A stretch of DNA of 64,000 bases from Coleophoma eucalyptorum (GCA_026120035.1 JALRME010000004.1:1116001-1180000), one strand, 5' to 3'; positions 35,608-47,183 are shown, counted from the first letter of the stretch. Numbers and translations are program-made. Notes: generated from the sequence alone by a model not told the origin.

Positions 35608-37604
35608 TCATCTGAACTCATCCATCAACTCCTTGTGGAACTTCGTGATACGTCCGACCCACTCGGTACCAGGCGCCAAGAAAGTGGTTCGGAAGTGAAG
35701 TGTGTTTTCCTTCTGACCGAAGCCTGAACCAGGAACAACACATACTCCAGTGGCATCGAGGAGACGGGAGGCGTAGAACTCATCCGGTGACTTGTTCTCC
35801 TTCTTTGCTGCTTCGATAGCCTTGTCTGAAAGGGTGATAGTTGGGAAGAGGTACATTGATCCCTGGGTTGCATTAGAGGAAGTCTGGAAAGTACCTGACG
35901 TATAACTTACCTGAGGTTCTTGGCACTCGACACCTTCCATTTCCTTGAAAGCCTCGTACAACGCAGTGGCACGCTGCTGGAGACCAGAAAAGATACCATC
36001 GTATTCTTGCTTGTAGAGTTCGTAACTTGGCTCGCCCTCCTTTGGTGGGTTGACCATCAACTCAACCAAGCACTGGCCAATAACTGGTGCGCACAAGCTG
36101 ATGCTGACGAACTTGTAAATCTGCTCCTGCACTTCAGGATCGAAGCCGCAGAGCTCAAAGTATCCACCACGGTGTCCACACTCGCCGACCATTCCCTTGG
36201 AGACACTGTGCAGCGAGGCAAGCTCAACATACTTGTACTTCTCTGGGTCCTCCTTCTGCATCTTTCGGAGAACTCCCTTGAAACTGTGGAACTTACCCTT
36301 GAAGACGTTGGTTTGGTAAACCTCATCGGCCATGACGACAAGCTTCTCTTGGGCGGCAAAGTCAATCACAGCCTTGATGTCCTCTTCGGAAAGACTTGCA
36401 CCAGTTGGGTTGCCTGGATTGATGATCACAATGGCTCGTACATCTGTGCCCTCTGAGACTGCCTTCTTGTATGAAGCCTTAATCGCCTCGAGATCTGTTC
36501 CCCAGTTCTTGGACTCATCGAGAAGATATGGTACGCATGTAGCGTTCAAGACAGAGAGAGAAGCGGTGTAAAGTGGGTATTGAGGAATTGGAACCAGAAC
36601 TCCAGTCTGAGGACCAGCGCAGATGATGTGTAGGAGGGTATTTACACCGGAAGAAGCACCACCAGAGAGGTAGATATCGTTAGCCTCAGCTGGGAAGCCA
36701 TCACGTCCTGTTAACGCTTAGTGATAAGTTCTTAGAGCATAGAGAATGCTACTTACGCTCAATGAATTTGGCAACGCTCTCCCGAATAGCCTTAGCACCA
36801 GTGCTGTCACTGTAAGCTCCAACACTGCCCACTTGCTTCAATAACCACTTGGCGCGCTCAATGACATCCTTCTTGTAACCTAGTCCCTCCTCAAGAACCT
36901 GCTCCTTCTCCAACAAAGGAGGGTTTTCCAACAAACTAAGGACTTGTCGGAAGAAAGAGATTGGCTTCTGATCAAGCTGCTGAGGGTTTCCAATGTTGGC
37001 TGCAATGACCTTGTCAAAGGGCAGGTCCGTCGCCTGTCCACTGCTCAGTTGATCTCTGTAGGTCTGAGATCTGACAGCCAACTCTCCTCGCACGGCATAT
37101 TTAGCCTCCTTGATGTGAGGATTGATGTTGTTTATGTTCAAGCTCCGCAGAGCAGTGGTGGAAGACATTTTTCGTGCGAAGATAGCGGGGTACGAAGGAG
37201 TGGTCTGACGAGGGGATAGGGTTGTATTTTCTAAGGAGCTCACGCCGTCAGATAAGAAGTTATGTAGGCACAATTTCAAACACAAGCGTGAGTCAAACGT
37301 AAGACCTTAACACACAGGCGGTGGAAACCTCTAAACAAAAGCTTTTCAAACGAACAACAGTGCAGCGTTTCCATTGACCCCACAGTCTTGCAGGAAGAGC
37401 GGGGGGGAAAGGGAAAAGCCCGGCTCCGATGGTGGGCTTCCATTTCGCAGCAAAGAGCAGAATCAGAACGAACAGACAGAGTGTATCTCAGCAACCCCAC
37501 GTACCTGTTGAAAACTGTGCGGACCAGACGACTGGAAGAGATAGTCGCTGGGAGTTTCTGCAGGAAGCGCGACTGATAAGACGACTGGATGACGCAGCGA
37601 GCAT
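35608..37604 (-). CDS. ALT1: alanine aminotransferase with mitochondrial presequence
   Basis: Exons 37604-37505, 37230-36757, 36707-35911 and 35862-35608 (minus strand) give 541 aa. The enzyme interconverts alanine plus 2-oxoglutarate with pyruvate plus glutamate using PLP. LHSVSKGMVGECGHRGGY carries the PLP-binding Lys; INPGNPTG and DEVYQTNV are the fold-type I substrate and cofactor loops. Exon 1 encodes a 33-residue leader (MLAASSSRLISRASC...) rich in Ser and Arg without acids, a textbook mitochondrial targeting peptide. Its donor (GTACGT) and the phase-1 acceptor TTAG at 37231 match, with a CTGAC branch. A second ATG at 37168 (MSSTTALRSLN) in a good context (AAAAATGTC) could start a cytosolic form. 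Intron 1 is 274 nt; the others are 48-49 nt. Confidence 0.9.
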
Positions 37605-38938
37605 GTTGGGCAAATTCGCCTGCGGCAGCCACGCGCTTTCTGGAAGCTTGAGCTGGGGCTAGCCAAAAAAAATAAAAATTTGAGGACCCTGTGGCACACC
37701 AACGTGCTTGTCGCGGCTGATCACACAGTATCCTGTCTGCAGGTGGGAGGCGACAATTGGGGGCTTAGACAAGCTACAGGAGTGCTGTTCGTCTCCGGTG
37801 CGGAGGGTTGACTGGATATGCCTGGACACACGACGAACAGATAAATGTTGAGGAGAAGTCAGGAGTCAGGGAGTCAGCAATTAATTTTCGCGAACGTGCA
37901 CCAGGTGCTTCTACAATTGGCATAGCTACCATGATTCTGTATGGCGCTGATAACGCAGATAAGAGCCACGGGTTCGCCGATCATGGTCGTCCTCGTGGTC
38001 TCCCGGCGAAAGCGTCAACTTAAAAGAAAGAAGGCTTGCTGCATGATGTCGGAAAAAAATGTCAGCGATGTTGACGAGCATGTGCGCAAACCGCAACAGA
38101 TCAAGAATTTCTTATTCATGTCTCCCAAAAAAAAAACATCCCACTTTTGCAGTGTGCCAGCGTCCCTGTGAACTTGTGAGTAATGGTTATAGTCTACCGG
38201 TTGGATTTTCTTGTGCTGAAGATACCCTTGGCGACTATACCCTTGACTAAAGGCAATTGGCAATGGGTTTGAGGTTTTCTCCGGGTATCTCATGTACAAT
38301 GCAATACTTCGATTGATGCACTGGGATCTTATGCAGCCTGCAAGGCTGTGGCAGCAGTAGGCTGCACTATGAGGTGTCTGTCATGCTTGTACATCTCGGT
38401 GCCCTAAGCCCGAGCTGACTTGGTGGCATTACTACTTGATTTCGAAAGTTTAATTAGTTCCGTGGCCCTTCAAGACACAGACAATATCTGTTCCGGTTTC
38501 TGTCTCACAGTATAAGCAGCGCTGCCATGGAGGATTCGTCGAGTGAACACACCTTGCGTCCTATAACTGTATGGAGGAACCGCCGTGCTCAACCTGTAGA
38601 AAACCGCTGGATATGAGCGATAGTATTGAATTTGGCTACGACTTCTCGGAGCATCACAAAGCTGAAAACGATTTTGGGCAAGGCTACTGATTGTGTTCAA
38701 TTGCACTGGTACAGCAAAGCGCCATCTTCTCATCCAGCTACAGCATGAAAGAGAAAACAACGAGGATAAGTAATAGACAAGTACACATTGAAAGAGATTG
38801 GTACCCAAAACAACAGCCTAGTTCATGGAGTGATGCTATATGGTTGGTTGTAGGCGGATGCGAATCAGACTGTCAACTTCGCATCGGCGGTCCCACCTGT
38901 CCTACCGGTTGCTCTCCTCTCTTGTTTCCTCTCTTGCC
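37605..38938. other. intergenic, no gene seen
   Basis: About 1.3 kb between the ALT1 promoter and the end of the transcription-factor gene. It contains a poly-A run near 38129-38138 and only short open frames without protein character. Confidence 0.45.
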
Positions 38939-41900
38939 TCATATCGTCTCACTCCCAGCCCTGGAGACCTTACTCCCAGGCAAACTCTCTAAGTCTCTTA
39001 ACAAATTTCCTAAGTTCTCCACAAGGGGCGGAAGCGGTTCTTCCAAAACCGGAAAGTTGCTCCTATAGATATCCCTCGCCAATCTTAAGACCCGGTCCGT
39101 AGCATGCAGCGGTACAAAGTCAAGACCCCCATCTCTAGTAGCTACAAGGCCAGGGATGCCCTCATTGCTACTGAGGAAGAGCCGTGTTTTGGGGCTTGCG
39201 GCGTCGTTGAGTATGATGTGGGTGCTGTTGGATTTGGCGCTAGAGGCGGAGAGATTAGGGGATTGAAATGGTGAGGTGGTCATTAACCCGTAGATCCAGA
39301 GGGCGAGGCTTGCGTAGTAGACTGCAATTGCGTTGAAGCCACGGAGGCGCGCGGTTGTTACTCGGCGTGCCGCGCGGAGGACTTGTCCTGCGTGCCAGAT
39401 TGCTGTGCGGGAATCTGAAGTTTTGGACCACTACATGATATAGAGTCAGTTTGGTCTGAATTGTATTGGTTATCTCGCTGTGGGGATTATTTGCTTAATA
39501 ATTGGGGTTTCATTGTGGTGACCGTCATTCATATTACTGTTGACACCTCTCACCGGGGTGGTAACGTCTAAGAGGAGAAGATGGAGTCGGAGGGGTAGAT
39601 TTGGCAAAGAAATGACGAAACAAGATTGCTCTTACCGCTCTAAAAACAATAGCTGCTTGCTTCGCTTCTTCCTCGCCGTACTTCCCAGCAAACCGCTGCA
39701 AATCATCCGGATCCGCATGCAGCAGCATCATCAGCAGTTCTGAAAGCATGATAGTAATCTGTGAATTCCTAGTTAAGGAAGGTATGCGAGTTGAGAATTC
39801 AGATATATCACGGTAAAGCTCGCGATGCTCCGTTATCAAACAAAGCCGGTGGGTAGATTTCGATTCGGGATAGAACCGCTTCGACTGGTGGTATGTCCAA
39901 ATCTGTCCCCAGAAACCATGCAGCAATGTCAGAGTGCACAGCTGAGCATCAACTTGTTGTGTAACGCTCTCGAGTAGATCGATATTCTGGATCGCTTCCA
40001 TGAGATTGGGGAGCTCACTCGCTGAAGGGTGCTGTTGGTAGTGTGTGTGGTATAGTTCTCGCCACTTTGTCGCGCTCTTCGCAAGCCAGAGATCTTGGGG
40101 CGCGGGAAGTTCGAATTTTAGTTCATTCAGATAGATTAAGGGAGGTTTTTGCATGCCGATTGAGGCGTGTGTATCGTGGATGAAGAGGTGGATTATGAGT
40201 CTGGGTTTAAATGAGTGAGTGAAATGGGTTAGGTGAGATGCTTCAAGTCGTGAATGGAGTATCTCAGGTAGATAGATAGTACACACCTTTTGTGAGACTC
40301 TGCTTCAGCCCATTTCTTCCACTTCGACTCTAGCAGTGATGCGGAATCTGTCATTTCTGGCACGATGGTAAACGAGCCTCTCTGAGACCCAAAGGCACCT
40401 GAGCGTCTGGTCATCTAGAAGTCGTCAGTACGCAATGGAACCTTTCTATCAGACGAGATGGCTTGAGGAAGTGGGACTCTATATTAAACCGATTTTCGGA
40501 CGTTTACCTTAAGATATTGAAATGATTCCAAAATCGTAGAGTCCCTTCTAAGCACTCAAAAGGGTCGAATAAAAGAAGACTGGGCTCAGACATCAACTGT
40601 AAATATAATTGAAAGACCTTATTCTGGATGTTTTCAACTTCTGAATATTACCAACTACTTAAAAGCATATTGGCTATGTTCATATTCGATAGAAGGTGTC
40701 AAATGATTTTAAAGATCAGAGAACATCTACTAAAGTGCATAAACAATGTCAGATGGTTTCCATGCAACAGACTTCTTGATATAGAAGCTAGAATTGCTCA
40801 TCTTGCAATCCTATTCCTTACTCAACTCGTTTGAATATCTGAAAAAGCAGTACATAACCACTCAATCTATTTCAAGCAAAGCATAAGGTAGAAATGGCCA
40901 GTGTCTAAACCTGGAGTTCAAACACTCGTTTGAAAACATCATTAGATGAGTTACTGACTTGCTTCTAACCAAAAATTGCAGGATTATCGGTTTCTTCAAA
41001 ATCCCGAAATTCAAATGTTTGTAATAGCAAGGAATATTAACTTACCACAACAACTGGCTGTGCAAAGCTCTCCGCTATTTCCATCTGCCTTTTAAAGCCA
41101 CTCCAGAGACCTATATCAAGGCATATCATAAAGGCTTGCAGAACTTGTAAATTTCGAGTATTAGAGTTGTTTTGCTCCCACTTCATGGTTGAGTTGTCAG
41201 TTCTTATTCAATAAGGGGGCTTTTGTAAGCGTTCCAGATTTGGCACAAGATCAGGACTCTACCATCTTGAAATTCTTTGAAATCTGCAATCTGATGATAG
41301 GATTACAAAAGACTTACCAGGTTAGCAACCGCATGTCGTACAACTTCTTGTAATGCAAGGCCCATTTTCCAAATGACCGGTTCTGAAATATGCACCGAGC
41401 CAGCTGCGACCACCGCAACTAATAGTTGTGGAAGCATATTTGGCGGGTCGAAAGTACCAGTGTGCAGCAAATTATCCGTCTTGTAACTCTCCTGAGCGAA
41501 AAACACCTGAATTATCGTGTTCAATAGGGCTAGAGAAGGGAATGAAGGCACTTTGTCGGCCGTCTTCCCTATGGAAAATATGACACCGAGCATCTGGTCT
41601 CTAGTCTTGGAATTGATACAGCAGGAAGAAAATTCTGCTATATTTGCTTCCGGAGAAGAAGGTGTCAATGCTAGGATACTATCTTCATCCAGTGCTAAAT
41701 TTGCTTGATCGTTTAGCGCATGGTCCTTTGATGTTGGTCTGTACAGCCATGGAGACCGTTCAAACGCAGCGTGGCGTTTTGAGACTTCTTTAGGAGTTGA
41801 TCTAGCATCGGAGTCTTGAGGTCTATTACTACCATTGTTATCCGGCGTGTCAAATTGATATGCCATTTCAATGCTGTCCAGATCAAGATCCCAAATGTTG

Positions 41901-42761
41901 AACAGGTCTTGGCCAAAGTTGGCTGAGGCGAATGAGAAATCCTGGTTTGAATTTCCAGAAAGAAGTGATATATCGAATACGCTATCAAAGAACGGAACAC
42001 TAGCACTCGCATCACCAGAAACAGCAGTAGGATCACTAGCATTACTGTCACCCGTATGGACGTGGGTTTCTGGGGCTGGGTGTTGTACTCCAGCCTGGCG
42101 CCCTGCGGGTAGATAACCATATTGTCCATTTTGCAATGGCGCATGGTGATTAAACTCCATGCTGTCAACATTGGATACCTCTGTGCTAGATGGAGTCTGG
42201 GGATATCGATTCGATACAGCCATCTCGCACATCATTCCCTTCTTCACGCATCTCGCACATGGCTTCTGGTCCTGGCATTTTGCCTTCGCCGAGACACAAC
42301 CTACACAAGCGGCAGTCGCGCGATCAGCACGCTCAATGCGAGCCGCGCCCTGTCTATCATGACTTGCTCGATGGCGAGATAGCAGGTCTGCTCGATTGAA
42401 GCTCTTGGAGCACAGGTCACACTTGAATGGTCTTGCATTCTCGTGGCTTTTCAAATCTGTAAAGGGAGCTTCAGAACAAACTTTATTCTTGGGAAATGGA
42501 TACTAACGTCGATTTACTAGAAGTGGTCAGCCATGAATATTGAGTTTGAGTACATGCACAATACTTACAGTGATCTGCTCTCTCATAGACCCTATTGCAA
42601 ATCCGACATCGATGAGTCGGAGATGCCTTTGCAGGAGGGGCCGGTGGTTCCGGAAAGGTCTGTTTCGGAGGTTCAGAGACTGCAGAACCGGGACTCAGAA
42701 AATTTGAGCCAATCCCGATGGCATCGCAAAGAATCCTCATGCCACTGTCCGTGTGGTCCAT
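38939..42761 (-). CDS. transcription factor with C2H2 fingers, Zn2Cys6 cluster and fungal-TF domain
   Basis: Seven exons on the minus strand: 42761-42569, 42516-42508, 42456-41318, 41180-41046, 40414-40287, 40200-39636 and 39430-38939. All joins are in frame and the product is 886 aa. Finger 1 is C52-C55-H68-H72 and finger 2 is C80-C83-H96-H100, both C-x2-C-x12-H-x3-H. A canonical Zn2Cys6 cluster follows: C118, 121, 128, 134, 137, 144 (spacing 2-6-5-2-6). The middle is acidic and Ser/Asp-rich, and the last 500 residues fit a fungal-specific TF regulatory domain (NSNTRNLQVLQAF, IGLWSGFKRQMEIAES, DLWLAKSATKWRELY). Exon 2 is a 9-nt microexon that completes finger 1. The intron between exons 4 and 5 is 631 nt and A+T-rich. 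The gene is divergent from a ring-opening dioxygenase and may regulate the aromatic genes nearby. The target is unknown. Confidence 0.88.
42508..42516 (-). other. 9-nt microexon of the transcription factor
   Basis: Reading the minus strand, the 9 nt TAAATCGAC lie between an acceptor (CTGAC branch, CTTCTAG) and a donor (GTTAGT). They join the T of exon 1 to the AT of exon 3, giving L65-N66-R67 and the first base of H68, the third zinc ligand of finger 1. Skipping it leaves a finger with wrong spacing. Reading through it hits a TAG. Confidence 0.8.
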
Positions 42762-43154
42762 TGTCGCCGTAGCTCAGGTCAGGTCAGGTCAGACCACATC
42801 ATATGTTTCAATTTCATTTTGTTAATGCCCTCACTCAAAATCACCGGAAGTGATGTAGATTTTGAGGCGGGGAAATAGTGGGCTAGCTTTCTCTGTTCTG
42901 TGGGGGCGTGACGGCGCAGGGTACACTCCAGATTGTAGTGCCGAGGCGTTGGTGGCGACTCACCAGTCTCAGTCCCCCCTAGTCAGTGCCGGTTTGTGGG
43001 GGACCACATCGATCCGAAGCTTGCAAGGGTATGTATAAGCTCATGAGCTCGTGGGTTCTTGGGTAGCCGTATAGTCAGGCAATATTTGACTTACAGATCT
43101 GCGCCATTCTCTCACATCTGCAATTCAGCACTTATTGTTGTCAACTTTGAGACG
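42762..43154. promoter_or_regulatory. divergent promoter of transcription factor and dioxygenase
   Basis: 393 bp between start codons, with the TCAGG repeat next to the transcription factor. It contains CCCCCTAGTCAGTG and GGGGCGTGACG, G/C-rich words that could bind zinc-finger factors. This is a plausible place for autoregulation or co-regulation. Confidence 0.4.
42774..42793. repeat. tandem TCAGG units in the transcription factor 5' region
   Basis: Three copies of TCAGG plus one TCAGA lie 13 bp upstream of the transcription-factor start codon, most likely in its 5' UTR. Confidence 0.65.
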
Positions 43155-44079
43155 ATGCCGTCGGCTACTCCTATCCCGAACAAGGCAACGCCTGTACACT
43201 TCTTTTCCCATGGCTCAACAATGATGCTCGGAGAAGAATCAAAATCCGCTACTTACTGGAAAAAGTGTGGCGACGAAGCTCTTCGCAATGGAGTCAAGCA
43301 TGTAGTTATGATGGTACGAACTTGCCCATCCACCTTGCATCACAATTTTACTAACAACAAAACAGGGAGCTCATTGGGCAACGTTGAACGACGAAATCGA
43401 AGTTGCCATGAATCCAAACCCAGACAAGAGCCCAGTCGCATATGTGCACCCGTCGAAATATGTTGACTACAAGCTCAATCCAGATCTTCCCATGGGAGAG
43501 CGATGCATTCAGCTTTTGAAAGACAATGGACTAAAAGCCAAAGCCAATCCAAAGTTCGACTGGATCCATGACACTTATCTCATTCTCGTGCGAATGTTCC
43601 CGGACGGCTGTCCACCAACAACAATTGTGAGCATGAATGCGCGATATGACCCACACTACCACATTAAAGTCGGAAGTGCACTGCGCCCACTGCGTCTCGA
43701 GAAAGAAAAGGTTCTCTTCATTGGCACGGGTGGTGCGGTTCATAACTTGTACCGCAATACTTGGAGTCAAATGCTGCTTTACCGAGACAACTTTGCCATG
43801 GAGAACCCGCCTGACGCACCCATGATGGATTTTAGACAAGAGTTTGAGGATGCTATTACTCAGAATAGTGGGCCAGCTTTGAGAAGGAGCATGACCATGC
43901 TTATGAAAATGCCAAATTATAGAGACGCGCACGCGACCGATGATCACTTCATGCCCGCGTTATTTGCTGCAGGTCTTGCTGGAGACAAGGAAGATGAGGG
44001 GGTAAAGGCTGTGCTTGGAGCCGAGGACTGGGAGTTGCAAAACATGTGTAATTCTCAGTACACAATTGGAACTTGGTAG
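43155..44079 (+). CDS. class III extradiol ring-opening dioxygenase (LigB/DODA type)
   Basis: Exons 43155-43313 and 43366-44079 give 290 aa. The family cleaves catechol-like rings next to the hydroxyl groups using a metal held by histidines (E. coli YgiD, plant and fungal DOPA 4,5-dioxygenase). Visible candidates for the metal and acid/base site are H19 (FFSHGST), H56 (GAHW) and H179 (GTGGAVHNL), with H121 in WIHDTY as a further candidate. The length matches the family. The substrate cannot be read from sequence; DOPA, catechol or another catecholic acid are all possible. No signal peptide, so cytosolic. The 52-nt intron falls before GAHW in phase 0. It is divergent from a transcription factor and converges on a degenerate aldehyde dehydrogenase. 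Confidence 0.87.
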
Positions 44080-44396
44080 CTACCGGTATTGGGACAATGA
44101 ATTAGGAAATCCGTTTGTAGCACATAGCGGAGTTTGGTAATTTTCAGGGACACACCGGTATTTTCCCTATTATATATGATTAAATTTGTACTCTCATGCA
44201 AGTTTTATTTTCCTGTTGTCCTGATACGCTGAGGCTTCCCTCTCTGCTAAGGTTCCGGCAGCTCAAGAGCACAGCGATCACAAAATGACTCGATTGTGTA
44301 AAATATTGGTGCTGCCTGCATTTCCCAAACCCAGTTTCATATAATTAGCTAGGTATAACTTATACAACCAAAAGAAAACACTTCATCTCCCTGGTA
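44080..44396. other. convergent 3' intergenic
   Basis: 317 bp between the ends of the dioxygenase and the aldehyde dehydrogenase-like gene. A+T-rich; no gene seen. Confidence 0.45.
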
Positions 44397-45903
44397 TCAT
44401 CCCCGTTTCACCGCAGCATATCTCCAGGCTTCCCTGCACAATCTGAAAACACCATATCCAACGCTAGGGAAAACAACACAGGCCGTAAAACCTAAACCAA
44501 TCAAGATGCCTTGTTCGAAGAACCCGATAGCATGGCCTGGTCTCTGCCCCGTTGGCTTCAAATCTTTCACTACCATCTCGACAGCGTTGGTAGGCTCGAT
44601 GATCTGTGGTCGTGATTGCGAGAACATGTCCGGTGTATATCTTGGGTGGAGTTGATGAGGATTTTCCGAAGGGGAAGGAGGCCCAATAAGGACCTGTGTC
44701 GGAATTTGGTTAATATATGAGACATTCGAGGAGATTTGTTCGCTGAGAAATTTTGCTGATTTAGCATCACTAAAGTGGTATGCAGATAGGTATGGCGAGT
44801 CTGTACGCAGGAAGGAAACGCTGTCGACAAGCCCAGTGCTTGGTAGAATCACGATGTAAGGGCCCTCAATTTTCTCTGTGAGAATTGGGCATTTCCTGTT
44901 CAATTCTATTAGATTGCTGCAGTCCTAGATTATATGTGACTGCTTACCTGTCTAGGACCTCAATCAGAGTAACTCCTGGAACAGACTTGTATACCTTGGC
45001 TTGTCCCTTGCTCTCTGCTGACTTAATCTTTGCTTGGATCTCGTCTTGCACCCCAGAAGTAGGACGTAGCTTCTCGCTGGCCAAAGATGAAGCATAAGCA
45101 AAGCACGCCTTCCTGAATGCTTCGCTGGTCCAGTTATTCACTAGGATTAAGTCGGGTGAATATGGAGATGTTCCATTGGAGAAAATTCTAGCATCAACAA
45201 TGCTTTTCACAGCAAGTGGAATATCTGCCGATCTATCTACCACAGCAACACTTCGTGTTGTTTGGGATGACATGAGTTCCTTGCAATTCTTCGAAGTTGA
45301 AGACACTTGGTTGACTTGTAGGTTGAATTGTAGGAGTTGAGAGTCTGAGAGCGGCGTATTGGAAGCATAGAAGGTGTCTTGATCCAAGGAGGAACTCAAC
45401 AAAAAAGAAAGAAGTGTATCTACTGGTGAATTTTCAATCTGTTTCCAAGATGGTACTATTAGAATTGTTATGGAAAAAAAGGTCTTGCCACATACCTCCA
45501 AGAGAATGCAGTTCCCAGCAGCAATTGCTGCAGCTATAGGAGTCACTGCCGAGTAGAAACGACTATGCTTTGATAGCCTGATTGCTATAAGTCCCAAGCC
45601 AACCCTTCTCTCAGCATTATTTGCTCCCGTAGCTACTAGATATTCTTTTTTCATGGAGTCTTCAAAATCCAATGTCGTATACGATTGATTGATGGAATCC
45701 ATTGCCAGAACAAATTCGACCTCTGCTTCTGAAGCTGGGATTGAAGCGCTTTTTGAGATAGCTTCACAGATAGCCCCTTTCTGAGTTTTCAAGGCTGCGT
45801 GTAATCGATGTAGCTCATTCTGCCTGTAGCGAATGTTCTCCACTCGCCCGTCAGTGACAGCGGCAAGAAGCTGCTCAAGTCCTGCATCGAGTGATTTCGC
45901 CAT
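44397..45903 (-). CDS. aldehyde dehydrogenase-like protein, probably inactive, membrane-anchored
   Basis: Exons 45903-45496, 45438-44948 and 44895-44397 (minus strand) give 465 aa. The fold signatures of an aldehyde dehydrogenase are traceable: ARRFV-like N-terminal helices, AVTPIAAAIAAGNCILLE (the cofactor-domain PL.PALAAGNTVV equivalent), VAVVDRSADIPLAV and PYLSAYHF. The catalytic glutamate motif (ELGGK) reads QTTRS, and the nucleophile region GQ-x-C reads GTSPY, with no cysteine at the active position. A hydrophobic segment near the C-terminus (ILIGLGFTACVVFPSVGYGV) suggests a tail anchor, as in yeast Hfd1. I expect no dehydrogenase activity. The role could be structural or regulatory. The ATG at 45903 starts MAKSLDAGLEQL; the frame is open upstream but without homology. 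Confidence 0.75.
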
Positions 45904-46239
45904 GTTTGAGGTATCTACGATAATTTTGGAAACTTTGTCCAAGATGATCAGAAAAAGAGTTGTCAAAGTCGGATGTAGTCTCGGCCTTCGCACCCTAGCA
46001 TTTCTAGAGCTCTGCTCTCCGTACTTTCGCTGGAAGGCGGCCCCGGATCTGCGGGCCACCCCCACATCCCATGATTTCAAATACTCGGCCCCACCAAAGC
46101 ACGGCTCGACATAGGCAGTAAATTGTCTTACGGGGATGTATGTAGGGACTAAGGTATCACGATGATTCTTGTGATTGATATCCCTCCTGAACGTACTCAC
46201 CTCTAACAACTCCAAAGACTTTCTTTTCCAACCATCAGC
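45904..46239. promoter_or_regulatory. divergent promoter, aldehyde dehydrogenase-like gene and small protein
   Basis: 336 bp between divergent start codons. The minus-strand frame stays open across it, but its translation is Arg/Cys-rich and lacks family features, so I treat it as promoter and 5' UTR. Confidence 0.4.
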
Positions 46240-46646
46240 ATGGCAACCACGACAGTTACAACAGAGCAATTAAGCGATGTATTGCGAGACTACCAAATCC
46301 ACCTGACTGGCGGCGAAGACATACCGGTGCAGCAATCGCAAACTACAGCCGTGGGAAATCCTCCAAATTGGCCAACTGATAGAAATCGGGTTCCTCCTTA
46401 TCGACCCATAAATCGAAACTTGGATTTGGAGCAGCGGACACTTGGGAGTAATTCATTCGAGACTGCTTTCTTGGTTGTTATGTTCAGTGGTGTTGTTACA
46501 AATGCTGTAAGAATGACCTGACCCCGACGATCAATTTTTGATATGGTACTGATAGCCTATGACAGTCTATTGCAAAACTTTGGGGAAAGACTCTAGGGCC
46601 AGTCTTTCCAGGGTTATTCAGATACGCAATCGGTGGAGAGTGGTAG
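46240..46646 (+). CDS. small putative membrane protein, unknown function
   Basis: Exons 46240-46506 and 46566-46646 give 115 aa. The first 70 residues are polar and Pro/Gln-rich (NPPNWPTDRNRVPPYRP), followed by one hydrophobic segment (FETAFLVVMFSGVVTNASIA) and a short tail KLWGKTLGPVFPGLFRYAIG. The donor (GTAAGA) and acceptor (CTATGACAG) are good. The split tail reads smoothly across the join and ends in an in-frame TAG, so I think the gene is real. I do not know the family. Confidence 0.6.
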
Positions 46647-47183
46647 AAATTCACAACTGTCAAGTCAGATATCTGAAGGAATTGGGTATTGCGTGGGAAA
46701 GGAATAGGTATTCATGACCAAGATTAGCGTTTTAATGGAGGCGTCGGGCGTTGGATACTGTAAGGATACCAGGCATACAACAACTCTGGATATCGTACTA
46801 CGGATTCTAATTCAGTGTATATCTAAACACTTTCACTCGGCTGATAGCCATCTCTGAATTTGAAACCTAGTCTCGTGATATATTATTCCCAAAATAACCA
46901 AAGTGCCCAATTCAGCTGCCCTCTGCAAAGTAACTATTGCGTGTTATTTGCGGGAAACATACTGGGCTTGGCCCCCTCCCGTCCTGTATCCCGCTTTTGT
47001 GTTCGGGACCAATACTCGCATGTCCACTTATCCCGTGCTTAGAATGGAGATGCTTCCGATGTGGGCGGGACTACTCAATCACGTGTATGCACTTCAATCT
47101 TAACCTCACAATGTGTTAAGCTCACTTACATCTTCCTTCAAAGTCATCAATTCTTCTGAGATCACTATACTCCAAAGGCAATC
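46647..47183. other. intergenic with CocE-gene promoter
   Basis: 537 bp upstream of the hydrolase gene. Only short frames. It contains the CACGTG box at 47090. Confidence 0.45.
47090..47095. promoter_or_regulatory. CACGTG box upstream of the CocE-like gene
   Basis: A CACGTG palindrome (in AATCACGTGTA) lies 88 bp before the start codon of the hydrolase gene. It is a plausible bHLH-factor site by position only. Confidence 0.35.

Noticed and set aside
37276..37632. 118-codon frame on the minus strand over ALT1 exon 1
   Set aside because: It begins with GTG, not ATG. The correct frame of this region is the adjacent one, whose ATG at 37604 gives a mitochondrial leader that joins exon 2 in phase.
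40628..40834. 68-codon frame in the long regulator intron
   Set aside because: Too short and unsupported. Reported only as part of the intron.
45904..46269. N-terminal extension of the aldehyde dehydrogenase-like frame
   Set aside because: It is Arg/Cys-rich with no family similarity and overlaps the start of the divergent small gene. Treated as 5' UTR and promoter.
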